A DNA stretch of 64,000 bases, taken from positions 1,154,501-1,218,500 of the forward strand of contig WARS01000043.1 in the NCBI GenBank assembly GCA_008933995.1, read 5' to 3'. The notes beneath the pieces were generated by a model. The model saw nothing but the letters and a program-made list of their open reading frames with translations. It was not told the DNA's origin and did not search any database. Positions 41,426 through 55,689 of this stretch are shown one piece after another (within the stretch, counting starts at the first letter, position 1; every line of letters starts with the position of its first letter). A program made the translations under genes and the position numbers. The DNA comes from Datnioides undecimradiatus (taxonomy: Eukaryota; Chordata; Actinopteri; Lobotiformes; Datnioididae).

Positions 41426-44076
41426 GTGAAAAGCAAGTGTGTTATTGTAACAGAGCTTATGAGGGAGTCAAGAGGAGGGCAGTGTGCCGATCGCACGCTA
41501 GGCTGCATGATTCACAGAAGAGGCCTGAGCACGAACCCTCTGGACGCCCCACCACCACCACAACCACCACTACCCCTGCCCTGCTTCTGAAATCCCCACC
41601 ATCAGCTTGCATTATGGGACTAATACCAAAGCGATGGCGAATCACCTCACGTCACCTCTCGTGTGGGCGACTCCATCCATCTGGGGTTAATTGGCACCCT
41701 AACCCGTGGACAACGTCAAAACAGACCAAAATTATCTCAATTCATACTGTTGTTTTCTTCTCTGATGGGGCAGACAAAACATCTCTGTCACCCCCGAACT
41801 TCACCTGTGACGGCAACAAAAACAGCAGCAATAAAATGCATTTTTAAGCATTTGTATTGTACAATTCAAGGTGAAGGTGGCTGTGCTCATCTCAGGTCAC
41901 AAGGTCTTATGTAGGATGAGAAAATTCTTTGAACTATAGCCTCACACAATCCTCTCATGACCTCGTTGGCAATTTCAAAAATGCACGATAGTCACTTTTT
42001 AATCAAAGGTTTAATTCCTGGAAAGCTGACCACAGGGCAATGTGATTGCACACGGCAGCGGCTTTCTATTCTTCTCTGCTGAAAGCTGTCTGCAAATGTC
42101 AATGAATGCATGCTGAATAATCTAATTACACCAGTATTTTAGAAGCATCCTGCAGCAGCCGCCTCACCCTGTTACATTATCTGAACTGATGAACCCTTGA
42201 GGTGAAGGGACCTGGCCCCGTCTCGTGACCGGCACTCGAACCTCTTTTTCATGTTGCATGTAAAAAAAAAGGGGATGACTGACCTCATGCGCCGCTGGGA
42301 TATTACTTTACCTCTTCATCAGGCCGCGCCCTCACTGTCGGCTCGTGACTGATTCGAGCCTGTCGGGCACGTCACTGCATCGCTTCCTGTGCGCCGTGCA
42401 ATAGTCGGTCGCCAGAGCCCTAATAGAAGACATGTGTTGAGAGGGAAAGACAGAGACTGGGACTGAAAAATTAAAGATGACTAAAAGAACAGTTGAAAAA
42501 TCACAAAAAAAAATAAAATAATTAAAGCTCTCTCTTATATCCAAAATCAGAATAATCTATTGACTGTTAAGGGTCGCAAGATTGAAATGATATTGGTTTC
42601 TGCCGCTCATCAATAGTTAATTCAATCAAATTGTAATGCAAGCTAGCAAATTTGCCCAAGATATGAATTCCTGATAATTGTGAAAGATAAATGTTCTTTG
42701 TCCTCTTCACTTCTCCACAATCCAATTAGGATTCGATGCCTAGAAAATCAGATGACTGTATGCTCTGGAGCAAGATAAAGTTAGCTTAGCTGCTCATTAG
42801 CTATTTCCTTGAGCCCTCTTGTAATATTGTCTTACCAAAGTTAGCTTTGGTCTGAATTACTAATCAAGTGCACACATCCGGTGTTTGATGAAATTTTTAC
42901 CTATTCCCAAAGCATTTCCTCTTCCCACAAAAATTCATTAGTTTCAGCTTGAAAAGGAAAACGGGGGAGGCGTGCACATATTGAGTTCAGTTACTTTGTC
43001 TCGTTTTTTTTCCACTCCCGCTCATTCCTTCCATCTGATAACATCCTCCGATCTTTCTTCCCCCCCTGAAGTTTCTTGTCCTCTTTGTGGTCCCTTCATT
43101 CCTGCTCGTGTCTTTGTTTCATTCCCAGGGAAACATCAGCTGAAAGTGAGGGTGAGGAGGTCTCTGATGTGTTGTCTCTTCTGTGGATACCCTCTCTGTT
43201 TTGACTGGAAAGGGACCCCCGTGTGGGAATAAGGAGAGAAGAACATTACAGGCAGACATCCACTGCAAGAAATATCCACTTTAACTAGTAGGTCTATGAA
43301 ATTAAAGTAACTGTGTGTGACTTAAATCAGTAAAAATTTAATTCCAGCCCTAGACAAACAAGTTCACACAATTCTCTGTTACTGCCATTGATCTCTGCAT
43401 TTTAAATGTGGTGTCTGGTGTGACAGAGCCTATGGCTTCATAAGCACCTTGACCGTGCTGGTGCAATGACTCTGCCAAATGGGGCGGACAAACGTCCTGC
43501 ATTATGAAGTCAAACTGAAATTTGCATGTTTACCACAATACTGCAAATTATCTTTCTTTTTACAAGAAAAAGAGAAACGATTTTGTTTATATTTGTGGGA
43601 AGACTCAAGACTTTGAAAAACACTTTCTGTCATTTTCTGTGGTGCACTACCTGACTGAAGCGCACCTAAGTTCTGTACACCTCACAAAAGATGACGCAAG
43701 ACCTTTTTTAACACCACTTCAACAAGCCTTTACAGTATTTACCATTAACCATCATCACCACCACCATTTAAGAAATCTGCCTGGGTGCAGCGTTCATTGT
43801 TGGAGAGGTCAGATAGTGTTAGCTAGCTTAGCGTGCTAGAGTGTACCGCCTGATATAACAGTTCTGCGTTTGCTTGCTAGCGTTAGCAGTCCCTCTTTAA
43901 TGGGTTCAGTTGTGGTGGTGGCAAACGATGTTACTTGCAGCAACAGGCAGCCCAGGTACCCCCAAGCACCTCGTAGGCTTCTCCGCAATCTCAGTCTCAA
44001 TGTTATGTTAAGATCTGCCTTAAGTCACGGTCTCAATCTGCTTCACGACATTCCTTTAAAAAAAGTAAAAAGAGAA

Positions 44077-44124
44077 GAAGACCTCATCATGAAAGAAAAA
44101 GAAGACCTCATCATGATTTAAGTT
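44077..44124. repeat. 24-bp tandem duplication
   Basis: GAAGACCTCATCATGA occurs at 44077-44092 and again at 44101-44116, a period of 24 bases (eight codons) with an AAGAAAAA filler. Confidence 0.85.
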
Positions 44125-46169
44125 CCCTTTACAATATGATTCTGATGGACATTTCTTGCAGTGTAGAAACCAGAGCATAGCCTGGTATGTACTTAACAAT
44201 TACATCTCAGCACCCTGTGCAGAACTCATGGCTGAGGCACGCTCAGAGGGGTCACTGCCCAGGGGATCGAGGTTTGCCCATTAAAACATCATCAGACAAT
44301 GCAGTTTATTTAAAGAGACATACGACTCTCCATCGCTACTGTTTACCTTCCCTCCACTGGAGAGCAAAGATAATACCGTTTGGAAATCAAAGGGAAAATG
44401 AAAACTAATATCCAGTGAGTGAAGTCACCACGGGTCAAAAGTTGCGTGTACGGATGTGGCTGATTTATTTATCTACAATGGGAACTGAGAGAGGATGAGC
44501 AGGGTATATTATGCTCCGCTTGCTCCTGGGGCTTCAAATATGTTTTATATCTCATCCTGGAAACTATTTTGGTTTGTGGAAACCACACAAATGTGTTGAT
44601 GATTAGGCTTAGACTTTGAAATCTATATCTTATCATCATTTACATTAGTAAATGGCAGGCTTTGCAATTAAACATTTAGTGACTGTCACCTTATTTGTTG
44701 TCGATTCTTGGATCATACCGGGCAGAAAACAGGTATCACTCCTTCACCCTGGTAAAATCAGTCCACATGAACACTCCCCTGGCATGTTCCCTCTTTTCTG
44801 CGCCCCTGTCACCTTGCCACATGCCCATCCTATCTGGAATATTTAGCTCAGATAGCAGATTTGCTCCCTCTAATTGTCCTGTCAGTAAATCGGTAGCCTC
44901 GGTTCCCCCCCCCCCTTCACCGTCCCATGTCACCCGTTCTTAGGACACGCTGCCTGATGAGTGCAGATACCGTCTTTGTTCTGGAGGAGCGCCGGCTGTT
45001 TTTGTTGGCAACTTCTGTGCGCGGTGACTGAATAGCAGGTCCTCTGCGGGACAAAGCCAAAGGGGTACGGAGCACCGAGCGCAGGCTGGATGAGAACTGG
45101 AACACGGAGGGAGACAAGAGTTTAAAAAAAGAAAAAAAAAAATCACTGTGAGTGGATCAATTAAACGCTTTTTTCTTAGTATTAGGCAGCGCTCCAGTTT
45201 CCACTTGTGGGTCCTGATTTCTCATGAGAGACCATTCAGCAGAAAACACAGCTGAACTGAACATAGCTGTGTCCTGCTGTTGGTTAATTAAACATGGAGT
45301 CATCATTTTTTGATATATAAATAATAAAATCTACAATAAATATAAATAAACTCGAATGTACTTAATATAAATGTGTTACATCTGTATATGACGTCTATCT
45401 ATTTGTAACTTTCATCTCAAAAAGGCTGCTGGGGTGCAGCTCACCAACACTTCAGCTGCTAATCTTTTCCCGTATTTCTGTCTTTTGTTTGATATAAAGC
45501 ACATTCTTTCTGCACAAGTGCTTTGTCTCCAAGCTTACCTTATCTCGACCTAACCCCCCCCCCGTACGCAATCCCCTCCCCCCCACTCAACATCAATCAG
45601 GTCTGTGGGAGCCATCGTGGTAATTTGTTAACCTTTATCCAGTGACCTCCGCTGACCTCAGGATCACCCTCAGTCTGACAGTGTGACTGAGAACACCGGA
45701 CTGGATTTGTTCAGAGAAAACAGACGGCAAAACAATAAATATATCTCAGTCTAATGTATTTGCTCGCAGACTTATTATTATTATTATCATTTTGCTTTTT
45801 GCTAATGTATTCCAAGATACAGTACTGTGATCGCAAACACGTGCATCGCTAAATGAACCTAAAGGTGCAACACTGAGGAATTGTTATCATATAAGCAAAT
45901 ATCACCTAATAAAATCATACCGTACGTTCGCTCAATCAGAGCGCAAATTCGACATTCAGAATCAGTTTCGTGATAAAATTAAAAAAGCAAAATGTGCTCT
46001 TATTATCTTTTTTCAATTACAAGGAGAAGGCAAAGAAAATGCAGTTCATTTCTCTGCTAGATTATTATTCAAGGCACAGCGCTGGCTCACTGCTAACTCT
46101 GAGAGCAAATGCTCTATGCCGATGCATATTCATATGTTTAACATACAGACATGCATCCCTAATGATGTA

Positions 46170-46350
46170 GGAGAGGACAGAATGCAATAAAGCTCATTAA
46201 TACGTTTTACCATGCCAGTCAGTCCCCGGCCTGAGAACGCTGCTGCACGCCATCAAATCGAGCTAATTCAGTTCCCCAATAAAGAACGACTGAAATGTGA
46301 GATGAGAACAGAGAGAAATGAAACGTAGCTGTTGCAGTGTGTTTACCCTC
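46170..46350. promoter_or_regulatory. Candidate conserved non-coding block
   Basis: 'aaagctcattaatacg', 'catgccagtcagtccccggcctgagaacgctgctgcacgcc' and 'gagctaattcagttcccc' form a compact, non-repetitive block with CTCATTAA and CTAATTC sites. Enhancer function is inferred. Confidence 0.3.
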
Positions 46351-47199
46351 TCAGTGGGAAATCTGTGCCTTTTTTTGTCATTTAAATCATTATTTCTTCT
46401 GGATGTAGAGCAAGTTTCTCATTTATGAAGATTCGGGTTTGACATTAACAGTCTTGCCCTTTTACCCATTGCACGTTTGTTTTTTGTTGATTCTGGGAGC
46501 CAGATCCTTTTAATACTTAAAATGCCAAAAGTATTTTACATCCTCTTATGAAAAGGTAAAACCTGAAGTGTATGAATCAAGGTTCAGTGTTTGCATCTGA
46601 GAGAAATTATGCTATATAACAACATCGTTTTCAAGATTTCCTATAATGGTTACTCTCAATCTGAAGTAAGAATACATGTAGATGCTGAATATCTTTTACA
46701 GAGCAATACATGCACACAGTAAACTTAAATAAAGAGTATTTATGAAATCGTACTTAATGTGCCAACGCAAACCAGCTTTGCACAGAAGCAATGAGCTCCA
46801 CAGAGTTGAGAACCACAACCTAAACACTGACCTCTGTTTACTGGTCTCCCCAGCTTCACAGAAGCTACTTAAGCAGTTTCCCGGGTTTTATTTAAACCTG
46901 AATCCAAGACGGCAGGTGCCAATGCCACATCTTATTATCACACGTTAAGTATCAATTCAAAAAGTTCAGAACATGCTACAGGTAGATCCAGAACCCTCCT
47001 GCCTGCTCCTCACCCACTGTCTTATCAGAAATAGGATGATTTAAGTCACAGGAGTAGTCGGTGGGTTTTACGAGTACTTCCCAGTATAACCTTCTCTTAT
47101 CTCTACACATGCCCTGTCACTTTTGGTTTTAAGATTTAACATGAACCAGCCCCTGATGTTAGAGGTTAGACAACCAGACGTCTCGTCCAGCCCGAGTGG

Positions 47200-47660
47200 G
47201 CAGACGTCAGTAATGGCCATGGACTTTGTTTATAAATTATTAATGATTTTCTCCCCTCCCTGTCATTTTGGACAGGCTGTGAGACGAGCCGATGCCTCTC
47301 CTGTTTGCGTGGCAGCGCGCTCCTCAAACAGATTGCAATTTATTCCTCTGCAGTTTGTCCGTCAAGGCTAACTCTGACAACATAATCCCAAACTAATCCG
47401 CCATGTTCAGTTTTTCTTGTTGGCTCTCATGCAAACTGCTCTGCCAAATCCCGCTACCTGTCAGCCTGGCCTTGCGATGGGGAGCCCAGACGAGCTGCCA
47501 GCCCTGCTGCAGTGGCTCCCGTGGGGGTGTGTGGGGAGAGGGAGGAGGGGGAGGCATGGTGCCTGGGTAGACTTAACCCCTGCCTCCCTCCCTGTAATCC
47601 ACTGTAAACAGCCAGAGCCTTAGAAGGGCTAACTGCGCTAATCAAGCCCCAAGCTCGCCC
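47200..47660. promoter_or_regulatory. Candidate conserved non-coding block with SOX and FOX sites
   Basis: Contains CTTTGTT (SOX-type) at 47224-47230 overlapping TGTTTAT (FOX-type) at 47227-47233, then ATTATTAATGA, followed by about 400 bases of even composition. No exon is recognised although frames of 68-82 codons exist. One of the better enhancer candidates in the desert. Confidence 0.35.
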
Positions 47661-50120
47661 AGTCACTATCATACACACTGCCCTAAGAACTAGAGATTTG
47701 AGCAGCTACTGCAGTGTGTGTGTGCAGGGTATGAGGGTGTGTGTGGAGCAGAGGGGCCCATTGACAGCTCCTAATCCCCAAGGAGGGAAATAGGTGCCAA
47801 CATGAGGAGGAGATGGGCGTCCCAACTTAAACCACAACAGCAGGTTTCCGTGACTTTAACATATTAAAAATCGGGGAACGCACCATTTCACCTCATATTT
47901 TCAGTCAAAACACCTCATCAGCTCAATAAAGTCTGCTGCTGCCAGAGCTTGGTGGAAAACCCACTATTTATAGAGTAAATTATGAAGTAAACATGCACAT
48001 GAAAAAGAGATACTCACATGTTTGCCAGAAGCATCAAAGGCTGGGTTGAACTCCAGTTATTAGGACACAAATTCTGTATTTCCCCAAAAGAAAACCAGCC
48101 ACTCAATATTCTCTCCCAGCCTTTAGAGAGCCACATTTAAATTTCCCTCACACCCTCTCTCAGTCTGTCTGACAGTGACCCAAAATCCACAGGAAGAACA
48201 TAAAAGGCCTGACAGTAGTCAAAGGCAAAGGGAGGCGAACTAAGCCAACTCCCCCCCCGTCATCAACAAAACCGAAAGTTTCAAGAACTTGTGAGTGGAC
48301 ATGACAACACAAGCAATAAAACTTTACCCACTTGGGCCCCCCCCACCCTCCCTTCTCTCTCATTGTTCCCAGTAATGGGCAGATTCACTGGGGTATCAGT
48401 GGTGGGTGGGGGTCTGGGTTTGTAGCTGACAGCAGAGGAAAAGAGTCAAAAGCCCACTTTGTCGGTGTCCATCAAGCATTATCCGTAGAGTTCGAGATGA
48501 AGATACAGGCGTTAGAGGCTGTTTTGTAAAACGACCAATGTGTTCTAATGTTCTTATACGATGTGCTGAATATGCAAGCAAAATAATTCAGTCATAAAGT
48601 CTAAAAAGAAATTCTTTTCTAATCAAAGACATCTTCACTAGCACTGGCAGCTGAAACCGTGCAACAATCCAACGTTTTGCTTGTTACTGTTTTCAGTGAA
48701 TGGAAAGCAAGTTCAATTTGAATGGTAACATCTAAATCTAATAAATGTAACAAATGCAAACTAGCCTGGAGAAACTCTGACGGTGTTTTAAAGGGCTCAA
48801 ACATGCTACACTTATCAGTACGGTCCTCTAAAGAAACTGGGGCATCAACACTGAGGGGCCCGTGGAACCACTTGAAACCCGGGGCTCCATGTGGACACGC
48901 TGTCTCCTGTTCTGTGTTACAATGCAGCTGCTTCGCTCACTTTCCAACTCCTGAGACTGTGGGAAAGCTCTGGACAAATATGTTTGCCACTTTAGCGCTT
49001 CAGATAAAAGCGGCCTTCAAGGGTGGAGCTTAGAAGAGTGTTGAGATGACGGCGAGGGAGTTGGCGGAACTGCGGGGAAAATGCGAACATGACATGTAGC
49101 TGATAAGAGTCCTCCAGCAGGTTAACACCAGAGCTTGTAACTGGGATTGCCCCGAGAAGCCCTCTTAGGAAGGCCTGGCATCTGCACGATAGCAAAAGCC
49201 CTGGCGCTCACACGAGTGTTGCACACGGCAGGTCTGGAAGGCAGTTTGGACAGAAGCACGCAGCGCACCTCTGAAGATGATCGCGTGTAGAAAGACCACA
49301 TGTGGCACTGACTCTAATGAGTGAAGAAGAGAACTGGCTTCATTTCCGCATGCATTGTGATAAGAGTACAACATTCAATGCAATCGACTTGTTGCTATGA
49401 TCTTTCTGCAAGAACATAAAAATCACATGCAACTTACTCTTCTTAAAAGTTATATAAATCAATGTTAAGTGAACTGTATGAACAGATAGTGATATAAATC
49501 TTCACCAGACACTACAGAGCGGTTTTGTGCAGTATTTTAGATGTTTGATTCACTCTGTGGACAAAAGGGAATAAGTGACATTCGAAGAAATCCATTTTTT
49601 TTTTTTTTTAGTGTATTCCACAAATTTTATCCCCACTACATACAAAATGTCACAAACAGCATTAATTGATCATATTTCTTGTCTAATGGTTTATATGTGG
49701 GTTAAGTTGAAATGCGTCAAAGCCTAACGCTGAACTGATTCAAACCTTTTGATCCAATTTGAGACCCCTGTTCTTGGCTGTCGGCAAATACCATGAATTC
49801 ACTACACATCTGAGCACGTATACCTGTAGAGTTTCTGTAGTGTTGTTCCATATCTTATATCCTTCCCCCGGTACACCGCAAAATAAATGCCACAAGACCA
49901 GAAAGGACAAGAAAAAAGCAATAAACAGTGAGTGATGGCCATTGATATTTCCAGCTGAAGAAATCCCACGTCAGGAGACTTTGCCTGGCTTTACATAAAC
50001 AGGGTAATAAATAGATCGATCACACATAGCAAGGGAGATTCATGTCACATTAAGTGACGGGACGTTGAACATAGGCCCAGCTATGTCTCATTACTCAGAG
50101 GGCGCTTCCCTGGGGGAGGG

Positions 50121-50157
50121 TGTGTGTGTCCGTGTGTGTGTGTGTGTGTGTGTGTGT
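50121..50157. repeat. (GT)n microsatellite
   Basis: GT units with one CC interruption over 37 bases. Confidence 0.95.
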
Positions 50158-52209
50158 TGAAAGTGGTGCAGATAGCAGTTTGCATGTGGCGAGCGAGGCA
50201 CAGTACAGGGGCCAGCTGCTGCAGACTCATCACTGCTGCAGGCTGAAACCCACATCTACAGAATATTGTTTCTGGGAATAGATATAAAGCGCAGAAGCAC
50301 TGACAGGCTTCTGGTGCGGCTTGCAATGGTCTGTAATTGACACAAATAATAAAATCATATTTCACAATATTACAGATTTTAATAACAGTTTCAGCATAGA
50401 TCCAATGGATATTTGAGGCTAAACACTAAAGTAAATACTGGAGCGGTGTCTCATTACATCTTTTCAGCTTTATGTCTTAAATTTGTGTTCACACAATAAT
50501 CGTATCTTGAAAGTTCATTGGGTGGCAAGGCTGCATACAGTTTTCCGAAAGATACAAATTACAATTGTGCGCTTTATTATTATCAAAATAATTCAGGGGT
50601 CACACGGGTCACAAACCTCGGTTTCTGTCAAACAAAACAGGAATTCAAAAGTTACACTCGTGCCATTTGTCTGTGACAATGCTGACAGATAATTTGCAAG
50701 ATCCAGTTGCCTGGAGATGCATTAGCCTGTGGTGAGCCAAAGCAGAGTACGAAGCCAGCAACTCCAGACACAAAAATGCCTTGAAGTGAGTTAGAGACCG
50801 TGGTATCCATCAGCATAAACTGCGTATTAAACCAGACACAAGGGAAGCCTTTGTGTCCCAGCACAGGAGATAAGAGAAAGAGTAGATGCGTCTCTGCACG
50901 GGCAAATCTCTTTTACAATGTGAATATCTGAATCTAACGTTTACATGTTTAAATCTTGATATAACACACACCCAATACCAATAAAATATGTACATTTTCT
51001 TGCAGTACTATTGGCCAGGTCTCACTTTGATTGATCAAACATTGGATTAAGGCAGCACCCCCCCCCCCAAAACTTGGAGGAACGAAACGGAGAGTTAATG
51101 TTAGACCACACACCAAAAGCAACAACCTACTGTAGTACCCTGATCATGAAAAAGAGTTAATTAGGGATCCTATGTATTTAAAGAAACTTTTGGCATAAAC
51201 AGTAAAACAGCATGTAAAACAATATGCTTTTCACTAGAAACTAGTCTTTCACTAGAAACATCTAACAGGGCAAATCAAACCTTATTGCAGTTCAGTTTGG
51301 GCCTAAGAGCCCCACTTTGGGCAGTCTTTGAAACACTCCTCATTCGCTTACTTCAGGTTTGGCAATTTCAGAGGTATGATCAGAAGCAGGATTTCTGATA
51401 TACAGGGATTTATTCTTTGTTAAACCCAGTGTTCATTTGCAGAGTCAATTGGCTTTTAATTATTCAAACTCTGTCAACAAGGCTCTTCTTGCTGAAGGGT
51501 GTCTGGTACTTGGCTTGCACACCATGTAACAAAAATCCAAGCACAGTCTGCCAAGTGAATGACCTCTATGGTCTTGTTGACCTCCGGTGGTATATTGCAG
51601 TGCTGGGGATTTCCCCTATATCACTGTCCAGTGCTGTAAGGCTGAGTCCTGCTGCTTTAGATAGCTGTTTGATTTACAGTGAAGTGGGGGAAGGCTGGTG
51701 CTGCTGGTGGGATTCTGCCATAAGCCATCAATGGAAGTTGTCAGAGGCGTGTAAGATAGAGTTTACAGTTCTGAGAAAGACTCTAGGGCATAAAAGGTTG
51801 TGCACGCAGGTGACATTTCCAGCCCGGTCTCATTTAGTCTTGGTCTGCCGGCCTCTTATGAATGGCAATGGCAATCCAAGAATTCGAGTGGGCATTAGCA
51901 GGTCGTCAGTCGTGGACGGTCCTGCATCATAAATCAAAATCTCCAATGACCTAAGAGGCGCTGCATAGTTGTCTTGCAGGAGATCCTTATCAACGCAGAC
52001 ATGCACAAGATTAACTTGATGCTCTCGGAGACAGGGTTAAGGACGTTTAATTTTGGGTGTAGTGTGATACGACCCCACGTCGCTGCGGTGGTGTCACATG
52101 TTTTTTTTCCCATTCAATCGAAACTTTCAATGCGTGTACGGTTACATCAAGCAGACAATGCAGTGCTTTAAATTAAACGTGGGTAATGGCAAGTTTTCAA
52201 AAGAGTGAA

Positions 52210-52450
52210 AAATGAAAGTGACCATACGGCACAATTGGCCGAGGGGCTTTCGCATCCACTTTTAGACCCCTGGTGACTTCTCACTAACAGCTGCTGTAAA
52301 ACACGAATTCATCAGATAATCCCTCCAAAGCCCAGCGGTCAAGCCGAGGCATTCTGGGTCTCGAGCGCTCTCATAAATGAAATACCACCTGCACCAGCAA
52401 TTTCAAACCTGCAACGGAGTAAAGTTATATTTAGGTAAGAACATGAAGGA
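52210..52450. promoter_or_regulatory. Candidate conserved non-coding block
   Basis: Non-repetitive, even-composition stretch through 'cacaattggccgaggggctttcgcatcc' and 'ctcgagcgctctcataaatgaaataccacctgcaccag'. Enhancer function is inferred and weakly supported. Confidence 0.22.
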
Positions 52451-55400
52451 CCTTGATCCCTTAACAAAATAAAAGCTTGACAGCTAATCTCTTCGACAGA
52501 AGTCAATATTGTTGAAGTCTGATGATGTACAACAGGGGGGCCATGAGGACTATGGCTGAGATGAGCAACTGTCAGTTGTATTTTTCAAAGACCAGACAGT
52601 GGGCAATATCAGAAGGATCAGTCCATCTCCCCGCCTTGATGTGACTTTGACAGAGTGCCAGTAGTCTTGCTGTAGCACTTGTCTGTTTGGTATGGTGGAA
52701 ATGACGTTGTTTAGCTATTTTAGAAACCCCTTAAGTCCGCGTTCAGGCTTCGGCAATGACATTCTGTGCTGTTATTTTAGTTGATAAGATTCATGTGCGT
52801 ATTGTGACACAGGAGCGCACTCTTTTATTGACCGAATGCCTTGTCAGTTCTTCAAGCGTGGAGCAAAATCGGTTGTGCGCTCATTTAACACCGCTACGGC
52901 CTTGGCAATAAAACAATTGACTCGAGTGAGATGTCCCTCTCTGGAATATTGTAATGCGTGAGTATTACCAGGGGCTCTACAGACCTGTTACAAGTGAGCC
53001 TCCGGGACACACGCTGCATCTCCTCGATTCACATCCAGAGATTACGGTCAAGTACAGTCAGCGCTCTTAGCACTTCATCTTCCCCCTGTCCGTGCGCAGC
53101 TCTCTGCTTCCACGCTGCATGCATTTCATGTGTTAAATGCGTGAGTGTAAGTGTGTCTGTGCAATTCACGCTGTCCCACCTCCTCCTCCTTGGTGAAGAG
53201 GAGTAGGGAGGAGGAGAACTGCTAGCACTCACTCCCTCGGGCTCTGCATTTCCTCAAAAAGTGACCTCCGCCAGACTTTGACCAGATTCCTCTGTACTTT
53301 AAACAAGACTCCCATTACAGCCCTTGTGAATACAGTAACAGGTTTCCATAGTTTGCCTTGGGCAGTTGCATGGCAGATGTGTGTTTGAACATGCTTCTAT
53401 GTCTGTAGAGGAGAGGGGCGAGTGTATGTACGTATGTGCCCCTGTGTATAAATCACTTGACCTAGACTTAGTGTTGACCATGGATTTATGCCAGCGTGAG
53501 AGGCTCCCGATGACAATGTATCTGCCTTAGCCATAATGGATGGTACACAGAGCGCGCTGTCATCTGGCAAATATGCTCTCCGAATGGATCTCAAGTGGGG
53601 CGGCGCTCGGCAGAGGGGCGGCAGGCGACGGAAAGGGGGAGAGATGGATGGTGATCAGCCCAGGGTGGAGCCATCAGCCGCAGACTCTCCCCCACAGCTT
53701 TTTGGAAACTCAAAATATTGCCCGAATTAGACCAGCCATCAGCGCCGCAGTTGGTGAGATGGACGGTCAGACGGATGCCTACTGTGCACTAAGCTCAGGG
53801 GCAGCTTTGTAAAAATAAGAAAGGGAAATTCAATGCTCCGTGTTATTAAATGTGAAAATGATGAATGTCTTCACATGTGGAGCGGACAAAAAGATGCCGG
53901 CGAGGAACCAGTCAGGGAGCCAGAGTGTGACGCGGCGTTATCCATGCACATTCGACCAGCCGCCCGTGCACTTGGTTGGAAGTCCACCACTTATATCATC
54001 TGTTGTTACTTTGATAACGCACAGAATAATAGCATTAGTACAGTTTGACAGTGATCAAGAGAAATGAAAGCAGTTTTGTGAGGGATCAAATTGAAACCAC
54101 ATGCTGCTAGAACCCGATACACTGTACGGGTTCCAACTGGTCCGAGGAGACAAATCCACGATTCTGCCAGACTATCACAAAGCATAACCTCTTCCAGACA
54201 AACTGGAGCTATCAGTGGGGAAGAGAGCTGAGAACCTTCCACAAACCACCGTGATGAAGTGTCCTATCGCTAGGTTGTCTCCAAAAATCTAGGGCCCCTA
54301 CTCCACCAGCACACACGCATACACACACACTCTCACACTGTACAGATAAGATTCGCTTGTGTTTTGCGGCTGTTCATAAGTGAAGTGCTTCTCACGTTAT
54401 TGAATGGCAGTATCTTTAAACTTAGATAGTGTTTTTTTTTTAGTCACACAGTCTGAAATTGCTTTACGGGGAACAGATCGGTCAAACTGAAGGTTGACTA
54501 ACGTGGTCGTCTGCAGGTAAAGCCATTTTAACAACCAAAGTGCCCATAAAAGCCACTCAGACTCTGTTATACAGCACAGAGATACAGTAGCTGACAGAGC
54601 ATGCTCTATGCTTGGAAGTACATTGTGTGCCACCTATTAGCAAAGGCAGTTTAATGCTAATCTCCTTGGTAACGTGACTGATATTAGGATTATGAGCTAC
54701 ACTACTGTTTCTGGAAACATAAACGTCTTCGAATGTTCTAAAAGGAACCCTGTAGTAAATTTATAAAACTGGGGGGTGGTGAGGACGGTGGGAGGACCAT
54801 TTATGTCTTAATTAGCGAAGCGCCAACAGAGAGACAACAGGAACGGTCGGTAGAAACGGGAGGAAAACACGCGACCAAGTTTGCTGGTTGAACTCAAAAT
54901 GGGGATGTTTTGATTTATGGTCACCACCCTGAAATTCATGACTGGCCAGTGACAGAGAAAATGGCCAAGAGCACCATACTGTATTTTAAAAACAGCCCAT
55001 TTAATCCATACTCCACAGCTTGTGTGCAGATAGCAGAAAATGAAATGTTGCGCCACGTTCAAGAACTTTAGACCCTTTTATCTTTATGAAACGTTGAAAG
55101 AGTTGCACTAAAAACATTGCAGTCTCACTCTACATTTGTGGTATGGAATAAACATTAAAACATTGACTGCAGCAACTGGATTTTCTCCAAAGGCAATGTT
55201 GAAATCGGGGTGGAGGAAGTTATTCTCAGTTCAGAGGACTTGGTGTACAGTTGAGGTCTTTGTTGTTGTTTATTATGAAAGTGCTTCTTAATACAGTGCA
55301 ATGGACTTGGACCCTTTTGGGATCATGGCTGCAGTCATTCCAAACTTGTTTATTATGAGGAGGAAATGTGGTTTCTGTACGCTTGGATAAACCGTACATG

Positions 55401-55676
55401 ACAAAAATGAAATGATAGATTGACAGGTGATGGCGCCTATGGACTCTGCGCGCCGTCTCAGGTCCAGCTGCTTTTCGTCAGTTTACCGAGCGCAACCGGC
55501 CCAACAGTGTGTAAAGCGAGCACACACGCACAGTAAAGGACCCTCATCATTCTGTCACAATGTATTGCTCGCAAAGTAGGCGAGGATCCCACTACCAAAT
55601 CCACACAAACACACATACGTCCACACACATGCTCGCACACACTCTATAATCCGCTCATCCACCCCTGTCTTTTACA

Positions 55677-55689
55677 CCCCCCCCCCCCC
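55677..55689. repeat. C13 homopolymer
   Basis: Run of C ending at 55689, preceded by a CA-rich stretch (55600-55640). Confidence 0.85.

Larger units (their letters stand above)
40351..46160. other. Gene desert, fifth segment
   Basis: No coding exon recognised. Frames at 40592-40933, 40943-41353 and 41437-41847 lack domains and plausible splice context. A 24-base tandem duplication lies at 44077-44116, C runs near 44905 and 45545, and a homeodomain-site-rich stretch near 42700-42900. Confidence 0.5.

Noticed and set aside
51417..51932. 171-codon plus-strand frame
   Set aside because: No recognisable domain or repeat-protein signature. It could be a decayed element but nothing identifies it.
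53600..53640. G-rich CGGCAGAGGGGCGGCAGG as a CTCF or quadruplex site
   Set aside because: Spacing does not fit the CTCF core, and only two runs of three or more G are close enough together.
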